Origin: Solirubrobacterales bacterium
GTDB lineage: Bacteria; Actinomycetota; Thermoleophilia; Solirubrobacterales; Solirubrobacteraceae
Direction: 5' to 3'
DNA length: 64,000 nucleotides
Assembly: GCA_019240655.1 (NCBI GenBank)
Contig: JAFAXX010000036.1
Coordinates: forward strand, 1-64,000
Shown: positions 1-9,271 of the stretch, in pieces
Numbering within the stretch: position 1 is the stretch's first letter
How the letters are laid out: every line of letters starts with the position of its first letter
The notes under the pieces: model-generated
Told to the model about the DNA's origin: nothing
The model's input: the letters and a program-made list of their open reading frames with translations, nothing else
Databases searched by the model: none
Program-made: the position numbers and the translations under genes

Positions 1-550
1 CGTGGCGGTCGCGGGCGAAGGAGAGTACTTCACCCGTGGGAAGTTCTCGACGGGGAGTGTTGAGGTCGCCGCACACAACCCGAGCTCCGCTTCCGGCGCC
101 AGCGACAGCGTGTCGGATGGCTCGCAGGGTCTGCGGTCTGACCGTGCCGTTGGCCGCGTTGGGGACGTGGACGCAGACGACCTCCACGGCTCCACCGGTG
201 GTCTCGGCTGCTGCCCACAGCGCGGCTTCGGGCCACGGCACCGAGAGCGGGTGCTCAACGTCGTTCAGTGGCACTCGAGATGCCAGGAGCACTCCGGATC
301 CACGGCGCGCGGCGGCTATCTGAGATACGCGCCCGCTGTCAAGCGACGACCGGACATACTCCAGACCCATCAGACGGAAGGCATGGCGCCACAGGGAGAG
401 CGTCTGCCGCGTCACCTCCTGGAGCGCCACGATGCTTGGCTCCCGCCCGGCTAACGCGGCCGCCTGCTCGACGAGCCGCGATCGGCGGCGCGCGACGTTC
501 CACGTGATCAGCCGCAGACGATCGCCAGAGGCGTCTGTCGCGGCGCTCAC
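1..550 (-). CDS. Endonuclease/exonuclease/phosphatase (EEP) family protein, partial (runs off window start)
   Basis: Hand translation from GTG at 550: VSAATDASGDRLRLITWNVARRRSRLVEQAAALAGREPSIVALQEV...GSGVLLASRVPL...VVCVHVPNAANG...ARVVCGDLNTPRREL; TWNV, ALQEV and GDLNTP motifs. Not in the supplied ORF track because it has no stop inside the window. Confidence 0.75.
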   Translation of the reverse strand, partial: MSAATDASGDRLRLITWNVARRRSRLVEQAAALAGREPSIVALQEVTRQTLSLWRHAFRLMGLEYVRSSLDSGRVSQIAAARRGSGVLLASRVPLNDVEHPLSVPWPEAALWAAAETTGGAVEVVCVHVPNAANGTVRPQTLRAIRHAVAGAGSGARVVCGDLNTPRRELPTGEVLSFARDRH

Positions 551-763
551 ACCAACCGCCGCCCCGGCTTCGCTGCACGCGTCGGCACGATAGCTAGGAT
601 CTTCGCCTCTGCCGCCTCCGTCCAACGCAGAAACTCGTCGCACGCCCGTTCTGCCCAGGCGAAATCGCGGCGGCCGCGCCGCGTTCTTGCATCCGCTCAG
701 AGCGGATCATCGACATCGCGCTTGAGCGCGCTCGCGGACGATCTCGACACCGAGCCTTGCTGC

Positions 764-1147
764 TTACCGCGGATACGGCGGGTCGCGAGGGTGAGCGAGG
801 ACGTAGATCGATGCGGGCACGACACCCTCGGCAGTCGAGACGTCAACCGCGATGCGACGATAGCGGTGCCCTTCGAACGCGTCCAGCCGGTGCCAGTGGT
901 CGACCAGCGCCGGCGATTCGAGGACGAAGACCTCGATCGGTGCCCCTTCGGGATCTACGACCAATCCCGGGTAGCCGAACTTCGCACCCCAACCGGTCTC
1001 GACTAGCGAGCCGCGCACGTGACCGACGAGCCACCGTCCCGACAGACCGCTGAGCTCGCCGTGGTTCTGGCGGCCCGGTGCCAGCGTGCCGTACGTGGCG
1101 AGCCGCATCTCGGGCCCAACCGCAACGCTACCGCCAGTAGTCGTCAT
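764..1147 (-). CDS. Gamma-glutamylcyclotransferase (AIG2-like) family protein
   Basis: YGTLAPGRQNHGEL... and LDAFEGHRYRRIAVDV resemble the GGCT fold signature. Confidence 0.7.
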   Translation of the reverse strand: MTTTGGSVAVGPEMRLATYGTLAPGRQNHGELSGLSGRWLVGHVRGSLVETGWGAKFGYPGLVVDPEGAPIEVFVLESPALVDHWHRLDAFEGHRYRRIAVDVSTAEGVVPASIYVLAHPRDPPYPR

Positions 1148-1302
1148 CTCCGACGAAGCTTGGCACAGGCGACATGTCAGCAGCGTACGACGCGAGCGGC
1201 GGGGCGGACGGTCACGCTTGCTCCGGCCAGTGCCGGCCGATCGTGCCGCCGACGACGGATGATCAAACCGTCAGGTCACCGCCTGTTGCCGGGCGACAGG
1301 CA

Positions 1303-1956
1303 TCACGGCGTCTCGTCGCCGTCGAGACACTCGGCGTTGACGTAGCCGGAGCGGAACGGGCGAGCTTCGCCGGTGCGCTCGTCGAAGGTATGGCGCCACA
1401 CGCACCCGGTGTCGTTGGCCAGCAGATGGATCGACACGGAGGTCTCGAGCGAGGTGGTCCTCACCCGATGAACGTCGTCGCGCGGCGGCAGGAGCGTATA
1501 GAAGTCGCCAGGACCGAGTGGGCGTCTACGCACCGGCTCGAGCCGCCCCAGGGCGGGCCGGTAGAACTCCTCGTCCTGGTTGCCTCGATAGATCCCGACC
1601 AGCCCCCACGCGAGGTGATCGTGAACCGGCGTCATCGCGCCCGGCGGGACGACCAGGCTGAACAGCGAAAGCGAGCGGTCCGCGGCGCGGAAGAGGAGCC
1701 ACTGGCCGATGCCTCCGCCCATCCGGCTCCCGCTGGCGGGAGCCTGATACTGCGCGGGAAGCCAGTCGCGGTCGGCGAGCAGGTCGGCGAACACCGGGCT
1801 GATCTGCTCGCAGACGTCGGCGGGCGAGCCGGCGGTCTCGACTCGCCCCCGGACACACGTGACCAGTCCGCGCACACGGTCTGTGTCCAGGATGTATTCG
1901 TCTGACGGCAGGCGTGGAAGCGGTCCGTGATCGTGGAAGTCGCACATGAGAGTCAA
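1303..1956 (-). CDS. Cysteine dioxygenase-like cupin protein
   Basis: PPGAMTPVHDHLAWGLVGIYRGNQDEEFY and DDVHRVRTTS: cupin/CDO-type metal-binding pattern. Confidence 0.65.
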   Translation of the reverse strand: MTLMCDFHDHGPLPRLPSDEYILDTDRVRGLVTCVRGRVETAGSPADVCEQISPVFADLLADRDWLPAQYQAPASGSRMGGGIGQWLLFRAADRSLSLFSLVVPPGAMTPVHDHLAWGLVGIYRGNQDEEFYRPALGRLEPVRRRPLGPGDFYTLLPPRDDVHRVRTTSLETSVSIHLLANDTGCVWRHTFDERTGEARPFRSGYVNAECLDGDETP

Positions 1957-2090
1957 CCCTCGCTCGATTTTCAGGGAGCTGGTTCAGCCTACGCCGCAGC
2001 CCTGCCCAAGGCCTCGTTGGCACGAGGCTCGGATCGCGGCTAGCCTTGGACGCCACCGGCCTGATCGCGCCAAGGGAGGAGGATGAGATC

Positions 2091-2387
2091 ATGGCGCTCA
2101 CGCGGCAACAGATTCGAGACTCGATCGAGCGGGCGGGTGACGCGCATTGGGAGGCCCTCGTTCGTCACCACACCGACGTCTACCCTGAGAGCAACCCCAC
2201 GCCCGGTGAGGTCTGCCGGGCGGAGGCTGAGCGTTTGAACACCCTCGGCCTCGGTGACGATCGGAAGCTCGAGCTAGTGGAGAGTCGGGTCGAGCGGGTC
2301 CCCCCCGCCGTTTCGATCATCCACGTTTTCCAGGACCTCGAAAGAGGCGCCCGGTTCGAGACCGAGCCGTTCACTGGCTACGAGTGA
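2091..2387 (+). CDS. Conserved hypothetical small protein
   Basis: ATG preceded by GGGAGGAGGATGAG; 98 aa with balanced composition; 3' end overlaps the convergent FMO gene by 17 bp. Confidence 0.5.
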   Translation: MALTRQQIRDSIERAGDAHWEALVRHHTDVYPESNPTPGEVCRAEAERLNTLGLGDDRKLELVESRVERVPPAVSIIHVFQDLERGARFETEPFTGYE

Positions 2388-3603
2388 GCGCGGCCTGAGT
2401 GCGCGTTGACCGAGGCGCGCTCGAGACGGTGCTCGCGTGCGCGTCGTGAGAATGAATCCAGGTGAGCTGCGAGTACAGGTCCGCGAAGAGCGCGTCGCGC
2501 GCGGCGATCTCGGGACCGTCTGGGAGATGCATCAGGTCGGCGGTGCGACGCGACCACCACTGTACCGCTACGGTGCGCTTGCGCCGGCACTGCTCGTAGC
2601 GGCGCAGCGCCGCTGCGAGACCGCGTTTGTTGCGGGCGTCGCACAGGCAGTCGGCGAGAACGATCGCGTCCTCGATCGTCTGGTTGGCGCCCTGTCCTTG
2701 GTGGGGCACCATGGCGTGCGCGGCGTCTCCGATCAGCACGGCGCGCTCGGTGTGCCAGCGCGTCAGCGGCTCGAGGTCGTGTAGCGCCCAGCGTGCCCCG
2801 ACGTCGGTCGAGCCCACCATCTCAGTCACCGCGGGGTGCCAGCCGGCAAACGCCCCGACCACGTCGCTGACCGCGCACTCCTCCATCCAGCTTTGCTGGG
2901 TCCACGTGGGGACCCTGACGACGGCCAGGAAGTTGATCGTCCTGCCACCGTTGATCGGGTAGTGCAATAGATGCCGCCCCGGCCCCGCCCAGAACTGGAG
3001 CGGCGCCGGGTCGGGAAGCGCCGGCAGATCTCGGGCCGCCACGAGCCCGCGGTAGCCGACCGTTCCCGAGAACCGGCCGCGGATGTCGCCGACGACGTGC
3101 GGACGGATCACCGAATGGGCACCGTCGGCGCCCACGATCACGTCGGCTGGCGCACTCCCGCCGTCGGCAAAGTGCACCTCCGCGCCCGCACGGCTCTCAT
3201 CGACGCCGATGCACGGACGGCCGAGGTGCAGGCCCTCCGCGGCGACTCGGTCAGCGAGCGCCTGCATGAGAGCGACACGATGGACACCGTAGTAGGGCGC
3301 GCCGAACGTAGCCTCATACACTCCCTCGCGTCCGATGGGGTGCTCGGCGATGATCTCGCCGGTGTCCCAGCGGCGGATTACCAGCGCCGACGGGATTACC
3401 GAGACACCCTCGACCTGCTGGCTGAGCCCGAGCCGCCGCAGCTCGCGGGTGCCATTCGCCGACAGCGCCACCGCGGCGCCGATCTCCCGTAGCTCCTGCG
3501 CTTGTTCGTAGAGCTCGAAGTCGATTCGTCGCGCGCGCAGTGCGAGTGCGAGGACGAGCCCGCCGATCCCGCCGCCGACGATGGCGACCTTGAGCTGGGA
3601 CAC
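2371..3603 (-). CDS. FAD-dependent monooxygenase, salicylate/3-hydroxybenzoate hydroxylase-like
   Basis: N-terminal GGGIGGLVLALAL Rossmann motif, VGADGAHSVIR, VLIGDAAHAMVPHQGQGANQ; co-oriented with cat genes. Confidence 0.8.
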   Translation of the reverse strand: MSQLKVAIVGGGIGGLVLALALRARRIDFELYEQAQELREIGAAVALSANGTRELRRLGLSQQVEGVSVIPSALVIRRWDTGEIIAEHPIGREGVYEATFGAPYYGVHRVALMQALADRVAAEGLHLGRPCIGVDESRAGAEVHFADGGSAPADVIVGADGAHSVIRPHVVGDIRGRFSGTVGYRGLVAARDLPALPDPAPLQFWAGPGRHLLHYPINGGRTINFLAVVRVPTWTQQSWMEECAVSDVVGAFAGWHPAVTEMVGSTDVGARWALHDLEPLTRWHTERAVLIGDAAHAMVPHQGQGANQTIEDAIVLADCLCDARNKRGLAAALRRYEQCRRKRTVAVQWWSRRTADLMHLPDGPEIAARDALFADLYSQLTWIHSHDAHASTVSSAPRSTRTQAALTRSQ

Positions 3604-3605
3604 GA

Positions 3606-4376
3606 CTACGCCATCGCCGGCGTGCGCGCCGAAGCCAGCGCGAAGTCGTAGCTGATCGCGTAGCCGCCGTCGCCGCTCGGCTCGGGGTGCACGATCAGCT
3701 CGGGCTTGACCGCGCTGGCGACATCACTGTCGAGGTAGTCGCTGCTGTCGATGAACAACTGGGTGACCAGCGGCTCGTAACCCTCCGCGCTGACGATCAA
3801 GTGGATGTGCGCCGGGCGCCACGGGCTCCAGCCTGCGGCGGCGGTCATCTGGCCCGTCGGTCCGTCCAGCGGGATCGTGTACGGCCCGGGGATCACGGTG
3901 GTGAACCGATAGCGGCCCTCGGCGTCAGTGCGGACCTGGCCGCGAAGGTTGCCCCCGGGCGGGCCGGGCATGAAGCCCGAGTAACGCCCTTCGGCGTCCG
4001 CTTGCCAGACGTCCAGGTTCGCGCCCGCGAGGGGCCTGCCGTCGGCATTCGTCACACGGCCCGAAACTCGGGTTCGATCGCCCGACTCGTCGGCACGGTG
4101 GGGGAGCTCGAACGGCGGGTCCAGCAGTGGAGCACCAGGCAAGTGGAACGGACCGAGGATCGTCCCCTGCGAGCCGGCGCGGTTCCCAAACGCGTGTTCT
4201 TCGACCACGTGCTCGATGTAAACGTCGCCGAACAGGGGCCATTCACCCGCCTCGCCAACGTCGATGAACCACTGCTTGGCGGCCTGATACTCCTCGTAGG
4301 TGATGTCGTTTTCGACGATCGCCTCGTGGATCCGCCGAAGGACGTCGGTGATCAGCTGGTTGGCGCGGTCAGACAT
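3606..4376 (-). CDS. catA: Catechol 1,2-dioxygenase-like intradiol dioxygenase
   Basis: GTILGPFHLPGAP, VTNADGRPLAGANLDVWQADAEGRYSGF, RPAHIHLIVSAEGYEPLVTQLF: intradiol dioxygenase signature; linked to catB/catC. Confidence 0.85.
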   Translation of the reverse strand: MSDRANQLITDVLRRIHEAIVENDITYEEYQAAKQWFIDVGEAGEWPLFGDVYIEHVVEEHAFGNRAGSQGTILGPFHLPGAPLLDPPFELPHRADESGDRTRVSGRVTNADGRPLAGANLDVWQADAEGRYSGFMPGPPGGNLRGQVRTDAEGRYRFTTVIPGPYTIPLDGPTGQMTAAAGWSPWRPAHIHLIVSAEGYEPLVTQLFIDSSDYLDSDVASAVKPELIVHPEPSGDGGYAISYDFALASARTPAMA

Positions 4377-4384
4377 CTTCCCTC

Positions 4385-4666
4385 CTACTCGATCGCGTTG
4401 GGGTGGCGCGCCAGCGGTCTGACGCGAATATCCAGATAGGGGAACAGCGGGAGGCCCGATAGCAGCTCGTGTAGCTCATCGACCGAGCTGACGTCGAGCA
4501 CGCTGACGTTCGCGTAGCGGCCGGCCACGCGCCAAAGGTGCGGCCAGCGCCCGTCGCGCTGCAGCGCCTGTGAGTACTCGCGCTCGCGCTGCTTGAGCTC
4601 GTCCGCTTGCTCCGCCGGCATGTCGGGCGGCAGCCGGACTTCCATCTCGGCCAAGAACAGCATCAC
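4385..4666 (-). CDS. catC: Muconolactone delta-isomerase
   Basis: MMLFLAEMEVRLPPDMP...LWRVAGRYANVSVLDVSSVDELHELLSGLPLFPYLDIRVRPLARHPNAI: typical ~93 aa MI protein; 4-nt overlap with catB. Confidence 0.9.
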   Translation of the reverse strand: MMLFLAEMEVRLPPDMPAEQADELKQREREYSQALQRDGRWPHLWRVAGRYANVSVLDVSSVDELHELLSGLPLFPYLDIRVRPLARHPNAIE

Positions 4667-5823
4667 CGGTCCAGCCGGTGGCGCGCAAGACGATCCTCGT
4701 CGACCTCGACGCCCAGCCCCGGCGCCGTGTCGACCCGCGCGCGGCCATCGCGGATCTCCGGCGCTGCCACCACGAGATCGTCTGCGAGATCGAGAAAGTT
4801 CGTGATCTCGGCCGGGTGGCCGGCGGTCGCCGCGAACGCGGCGGCAAACGCGATCGTCGCCATCGCGCCGATCGCCCCCTCGTACTGGCTCCCCACCACG
4901 ACCGCGACGTTCCGAGCCAGGCAGAGGTCGAGGATCCGGCGTGATTCGGTGAACCCGGTCCGCGCCGTCTTAACGCTGACCATACGAACCGAGTGTTCGT
5001 TGAGCGCACGGTCGACGTGGGCGAGGCTGATACAGCTCTCATCGCCCACGAGCGGCACGGCCCACCGCTCGGCGAGGCGCCTCCGACCCACTCGATCCTC
5101 GAGCGAGATCGGCTCCTCGATTGCCCGCACGCCGAGCTCGGCCAGCTCGTCCCCGGCGCGCACCGCATCCTCGTAGCTCCAGCCTCGATTCGCATCGACG
5201 TAAAGATCGGCATCCGGCAAGGCGTCGCGGACCGCGCGAACCGCCGCGAGGTCGAGCCCTGGGGCGCGCCCGACCTTGACCTTGAAAGTGCTCACCCCCA
5301 GCCGCTCGTTCACCGCCAGGGCGTCCTCTGCCATCACGGCCGGCTCGGCGAACGAGACCATGTGTGCCGCGGCGACATCATCCGCGAAGCCGCCCAGCAA
5401 CGTATGACACGGGCATTCCAATATCTGCCCGAGGAGATCCCAGACGGCGAGGTCTACGGCACCGCGCGCGACACGGTTACCGGCCACGCCGGCGCAGCGC
5501 TCCGCTACGAGCTCGATCCGCAGGGGGTCGACACCCGTCAGCGCCTCGTTGAGCGGTCCGCTGACCGCTTCGACAATCGAGGTCTGGGTCTCGCCGTACG
5601 TGTACGGGCGGGGCTGCGCCTCCGCCTGACCGACCAGGCCCGCGTCGGTCCGGACGCGCACGAGCACGTTGTCCGCCGTCCCCACTCTGCCCGAAGCGAA
5701 CTCCGGCGCACGATGGTACGGGAGAGCGAAGGGGATCGCTTGCACTCCGGTGATCCGGACGCTATCCGCCGGTGTATCGAGCGCCCCAAGCCGCGCCGGG
5801 TCGCTGCCGAATCGCGTCGTCAC
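4663..5823 (-). CDS. catB: Muconate cycloisomerase (enolase superfamily)
   Basis: TFKVKVGR, LYVDANRGWSYEDAVRAGDELAELGVRAIEEPI, GDESC; adjacent to catC and catA. Confidence 0.85.
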   Translation of the reverse strand: MTTRFGSDPARLGALDTPADSVRITGVQAIPFALPYHRAPEFASGRVGTADNVLVRVRTDAGLVGQAEAQPRPYTYGETQTSIVEAVSGPLNEALTGVDPLRIELVAERCAGVAGNRVARGAVDLAVWDLLGQILECPCHTLLGGFADDVAAAHMVSFAEPAVMAEDALAVNERLGVSTFKVKVGRAPGLDLAAVRAVRDALPDADLYVDANRGWSYEDAVRAGDELAELGVRAIEEPISLEDRVGRRRLAERWAVPLVGDESCISLAHVDRALNEHSVRMVSVKTARTGFTESRRILDLCLARNVAVVVGSQYEGAIGAMATIAFAAAFAATAGHPAEITNFLDLADDLVVAAPEIRDGRARVDTAPGLGVEVDEDRLARHRLDR

Positions 5824-5979
5824 AGTCTCATCTTGGGGCCGCTCGTCGGACGAGGCGATAACACCGTAGGCGAAGCCAATTGGCTGCGCAACACAAATCC
5901 CGCTTCCGGTCCGTAGACGCGGGAGGCCGATGTCGTGGCCGACACGCAGACTCGCTGCGGACGGCGCCGGTTGGCGGCG

Positions 5980-6471
5980 TCATTGCCCGAGCGCCTTGAA
6001 GAACCGGACAGCGGGCAAAGCCGTATACCCGGCCTTCTGGTACAGGCGTCGCGCGGCAGCGTGGGCTCGATCGCCGCCGGTCTCGATCATCGCCACCCGC
6101 ATCCCCGACTGCCGCAGCCAGTCGGTCGCCACGTGGGTGAGGGCGATTCCGATTCCCTGGCCTTGAGCCCACGGATCCACGGCGATCATGTAGATCTCGC
6201 CTACTTCGCTCACGGGCTGTCGGCGGGCCGCCACGAAGCCGACGGTGCTTCCGTCTACGTCATCGGCCACCCAGACCCGGTGACTGGAATCGGCCAGGAC
6301 GTCGCGCACCTCCTCGGCTTGACGAGCTCGCCAGTCGCCTCGCAGCCGCGAGAATAGCTCCGGTCCGAGCGCCTCCTCGAGGGCAGCGAACACGGGCTCC
6401 CACGCGCGCAACGAGAACGCGACAACAGGTCGTTCGTCGGCCGGCCGATAGTCGCGGATCGTGGCCTTCAT
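5980..6471 (-). CDS. GNAT family N-acetyltransferase
   Basis: EIYMIAVDPWAQGQGIGIALTHVATDWLRQSG...AARRLYQKAGYT; start set at MKATIRDYRP, the ORF track start being too far upstream. Confidence 0.75.
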   Translation of the reverse strand: MKATIRDYRPADERPVVAFSLRAWEPVFAALEEALGPELFSRLRGDWRARQAEEVRDVLADSSHRVWVADDVDGSTVGFVAARRQPVSEVGEIYMIAVDPWAQGQGIGIALTHVATDWLRQSGMRVAMIETGGDRAHAAARRLYQKAGYTALPAVRFFKALGQ

Positions 6472-6503
6472 GGCGTGAACCCAGGCAAGGCGATGCCGGT
6501 CCC

Positions 6504-7049
6504 TCAGGAAACCTCGAGCGGCCGGCGCAGGCGATAAACGTAGTGCTCCGGCGGGTCGCGGGGATTGTCGGGCGGGAGGTCTCCGGCGGCGACTCGGCGA
6601 AAACCAGCGCCCTCGAGCGCTCGCCACGAGGCCAGGTTGCCGGTGGATACCGGCACCACGATGTCTCGCGCTTGCGGGTGAGCCGTCCATGTCAGATCGG
6701 CGAACGTGGTGATCATCTGGCGTCCGAGTCCCCGCCCGCGCATGGCCGGCACGCCGATCAGGTAATCGATGCCGAGGGCGCCGGCAGGCACAGGCCAGAC
6801 CGACTGAAGCGCCCGGAAGTAATCCTGTTCAGCCTCGATCGGATACCGCTGGATCAGACCGAACGGATCTGCTGCCGCCGCGATGAAGACCTCGGTGGCG
6901 TCCCGGCGATCGACGCACGGCCCGAAGTCACGCTCGACGGCGGCCGGCGAGCTGTCGTGGTTCCACCACCTCACCACCAACGGCTCGGCCAGCCAGCGGG
7001 CTACCAAGGAGAAGTCTCGCCGCTCGAGCGGGCGGAACCCTATGCGCAC
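6504..7049 (-). CDS. GNAT family acetyltransferase, AAC(6')-like
   Basis: RIGFRPLERRDFSLVARWLAEPLVVRWWN...IDYLIGVPAMRGRGLGRQMITTF; start set at GTG 7049. Confidence 0.7.
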   Translation of the reverse strand: MRIGFRPLERRDFSLVARWLAEPLVVRWWNHDSSPAAVERDFGPCVDRRDATEVFIAAAADPFGLIQRYPIEAEQDYFRALQSVWPVPAGALGIDYLIGVPAMRGRGLGRQMITTFADLTWTAHPQARDIVVPVSTGNLASWRALEGAGFRRVAAGDLPPDNPRDPPEHYVYRLRRPLEVS

Positions 7050-7114
7050 GAAGCAGAGCTTGTCACGGCGGGTGATCGTGCGGTCCGCCGTCGCCTCGAC
7101 TACGATCAGCCGCC

Positions 7115-8365
7115 GTGAATCGGGGTGCTCCGACACCTGGACGGAGACCGTTGTCGGCGCAGGAGCTGAGGCAGCGACGCGAGAGCGCCAGCGCGCGACG
7201 AGCGCGGCGGCGGCGGCGTATGATCGCCCTCGCCGGTGCAGTGGTACTGATGTTGGCTGCCGGCGCGTGGATCGCGTTTGGCCGCGGCGGCGGCGCGCCG
7301 GCGACTCACGCGCGCGCCCAGGTGGTGGCGAGACCGGCACAGCGGCGTGCCGCGGACCGCGTGGTGCGGCTGGTCGTCGAAGCGAGCGGGGACCTGCTGA
7401 TCCACTCCCCGGTGTGGGAGCAGGCCCTCGTGCTGGGCGGTGGGAGCCGGTACAACTTCGCTCCGCTGTTCGCGCAGATCAGGAAGTACATCCGCGAGGC
7501 GGATGTTCCTCTGTGTCACGTCGAGACGCCGATGACCCCCGCCCCGCCGACCGGCTACCCGGTGTTCAACACGCCTCCCGAGCTCGCCACGGCGATTCGT
7601 GAAACCGGCTGGCGCGCCTGTTCGACCGCCGCCACCCATTCGCTCGACCAGGGGCAGACCGGAATCGACGATACGATCCGCGCGCTCGATCGGGCCGGCG
7701 TGCTCCACACCGGAACCTTCTCGTCGGCGGCCGCGCAGCGGACTCCGCTGATCATGACCGTCAAGGGCGTTCGCGTCGCGTTCCTGTCCTACACCGACAT
7801 CACCAACGGCATCCCCTCGCCGCACCCGTGGTCGGTCAACCGCGCGAGTGCGGGGCAGATCCTCGCGGACGCGCGTCGCGCGCGCGCCGACGGCGCGAAA
7901 GTCGTGATCGTCAACCTTCACTGGGGCGACGAGAACGTCGCTCAGCCAAGCAGCTTCCAGCTCGCGCTCGCCAACCGGCTTACGCGCTCTCCGGAGATCA
8001 CGGCGATCGTGGGCCAGCACGTACACATCGTGCAGCCGATCCGCACGATGAACGGCAAGCCCGTCGTCTTCGGCGAAGGCAACCTGATCTCCAATCAGAC
8101 GAGCGCCTGCTGTCCCACCGCCTCACAGGACGGAATGATCGTGCTGCTCACGATCACCGTGGACAGCCACGGCGCCCGCATCACGTTCATCCACTACGTG
8201 CCCATCTGGGTTCGGCACCCCGACTACGTAGTGCTTGCGGCCGGCGTTGCGGCGCGCACCGATCCCGCCGACGCCGCCGTCTTGCGCGCCTCATATGAGC
8301 GAACCGTGGCGGTGGTCGGCCGAGGGCCCCACCTTCAGCCGGTTCCCGCTCACCTGCCCCAGTGA
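7115..8365 (+). CDS. CapA family protein (poly-gamma-glutamate capsule/metallophosphatase-like), membrane-anchored
   Basis: N-terminal TM; SGDLLIHSPVWEQA, FLSYTDITNGIPSP, VNLHWGDENV, GQHVHIVQPIRTMNGKPVVFGEGNLISNQ. Confidence 0.85.
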   Translation: MNRGAPTPGRRPLSAQELRQRRESASARRARRRRRMIALAGAVVLMLAAGAWIAFGRGGGAPATHARAQVVARPAQRRAADRVVRLVVEASGDLLIHSPVWEQALVLGGGSRYNFAPLFAQIRKYIREADVPLCHVETPMTPAPPTGYPVFNTPPELATAIRETGWRACSTAATHSLDQGQTGIDDTIRALDRAGVLHTGTFSSAAAQRTPLIMTVKGVRVAFLSYTDITNGIPSPHPWSVNRASAGQILADARRARADGAKVVIVNLHWGDENVAQPSSFQLALANRLTRSPEITAIVGQHVHIVQPIRTMNGKPVVFGEGNLISNQTSACCPTASQDGMIVLLTITVDSHGARITFIHYVPIWVRHPDYVVLAAGVAARTDPADAAVLRASYERTVAVVGRGPHLQPVPAHLPQ

Positions 8366-8432
8366 CCCGCACCAGCGCCGAGGCGCGACGACGCCCGGGT
8401 TGCCGGTGCCGCGCGGCGGCGACGCCGGCGCG

Positions 8433-8473
8433 TGAGCGCCGCCACCCGCCGGCGACGGGTGGCGGCGCTCACC
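8433..8473. terminator. Strong bidirectional hairpin between convergent genes
   Basis: GTGAGCGCCGCCACCCG-ccggcga-CGGGTGGCGGCGCTCAC: 17-bp perfect stem, 7-nt loop, between the capA-like (+) and transglycosylase (-) stops. Confidence 0.75.
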
Positions 8474-8485
8474 GGGGGATTGTTC

Positions 8486-9271
8486 TCAGCGACAGACCCA
8501 GGCCGACCCGCCCTGGCTGGCGTAGATCGCGCCGGCGATCCGGTCCTGTTCGGCCTTGGACGCGTTCTCCGGAAGCCCCTGGCCCCCGTAGGCCTGCCAC
8601 GTCGAAGGCAGGATCTGGTACGCGCCGCCGGCGCCACTGGAGGGGTTAACCGCGGAGTAGTTGCCGCCTGACTCGCACTGCACGATGCTCGACGGAATCG
8701 AGTAACCACCCGTGCTTGACGTGCTCGACGTCTCCGATACGGCCGGCCGCTGGTAGCTGCTCGAGGCGGTCGGCGTCGCGTAGCTGCTCGCGGCGGTCGG
8801 CGTCGCGTAGGTGCTCGAGGCCGCCGTACCCTCGTAGGTGCTCGAGGCGGTCGTCGTCGGCGCGGTCCAGGCGTGAGAGACCGCGGCGGTCGACGACGGG
8901 CTGGCAGTCGCGACGGCCGGCTGCGCCGGCGGCGTGATGTGGAACAGGGCATCCCAGGTCTGCGGACCCACGATGCCGTCGATGAGCAGGGCGTCGCGGT
9001 GCTGGAACGCGATCACCTTCCGCTTCGTCTTGGCGTCGAAATGTCCAGTCGAGCGGATGTGCAGCGCGCGCTGCACCTCCTTGACGGCGGGGCCGGTGCT
9101 CCCCTGGTAGAGGAACGTATTCGGCTCCACCGGGGCGGCGGCTGCCGCGGGCGCCGCGGCTGCGACAAGGCCGGCGCCGGCGGCGAAGGTGGCCAGGCCG
9201 GTGCCGAGGCGGGCGCCGCGGGGCAGGCTGACAGAGCGCGGCAGACGCCGCGTGGTACTGCGCGAGGGCAT
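8486..9271 (-). CDS. Secreted peptidoglycan-binding / Rpf-like transglycosylase
   Basis: Signal peptide; VKEVQRALHIRSTGHFDAKTKRKVIAFQ...DGIVGPQTWDALF (PG_binding_1); C-terminal IVQCESGGNYSAVNPSSGAGGAYQILPSTWQAYGG (Rpf/SLT-like). Confidence 0.85.
   Translation of the reverse strand: MPSRSTTRRLPRSVSLPRGARLGTGLATFAAGAGLVAAAAPAAAAAPVEPNTFLYQGSTGPAVKEVQRALHIRSTGHFDAKTKRKVIAFQHRDALLIDGIVGPQTWDALFHITPPAQPAVATASPSSTAAVSHAWTAPTTTASSTYEGTAASSTYATPTAASSYATPTASSSYQRPAVSETSSTSSTGGYSIPSSIVQCESGGNYSAVNPSSGAGGAYQILPSTWQAYGGQGLPENASKAEQDRIAGAIYASQGGSAWVCR
8754..8862 (-). repeat. 27-bp in-frame tandem repeat encoding Ser/Thr/Ala linker
   Basis: tagctgctcgaggcggtcggcgtcgcg at 8754 and 8781, degenerate copies at 8808 and 8835. 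Confidence 0.75.
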
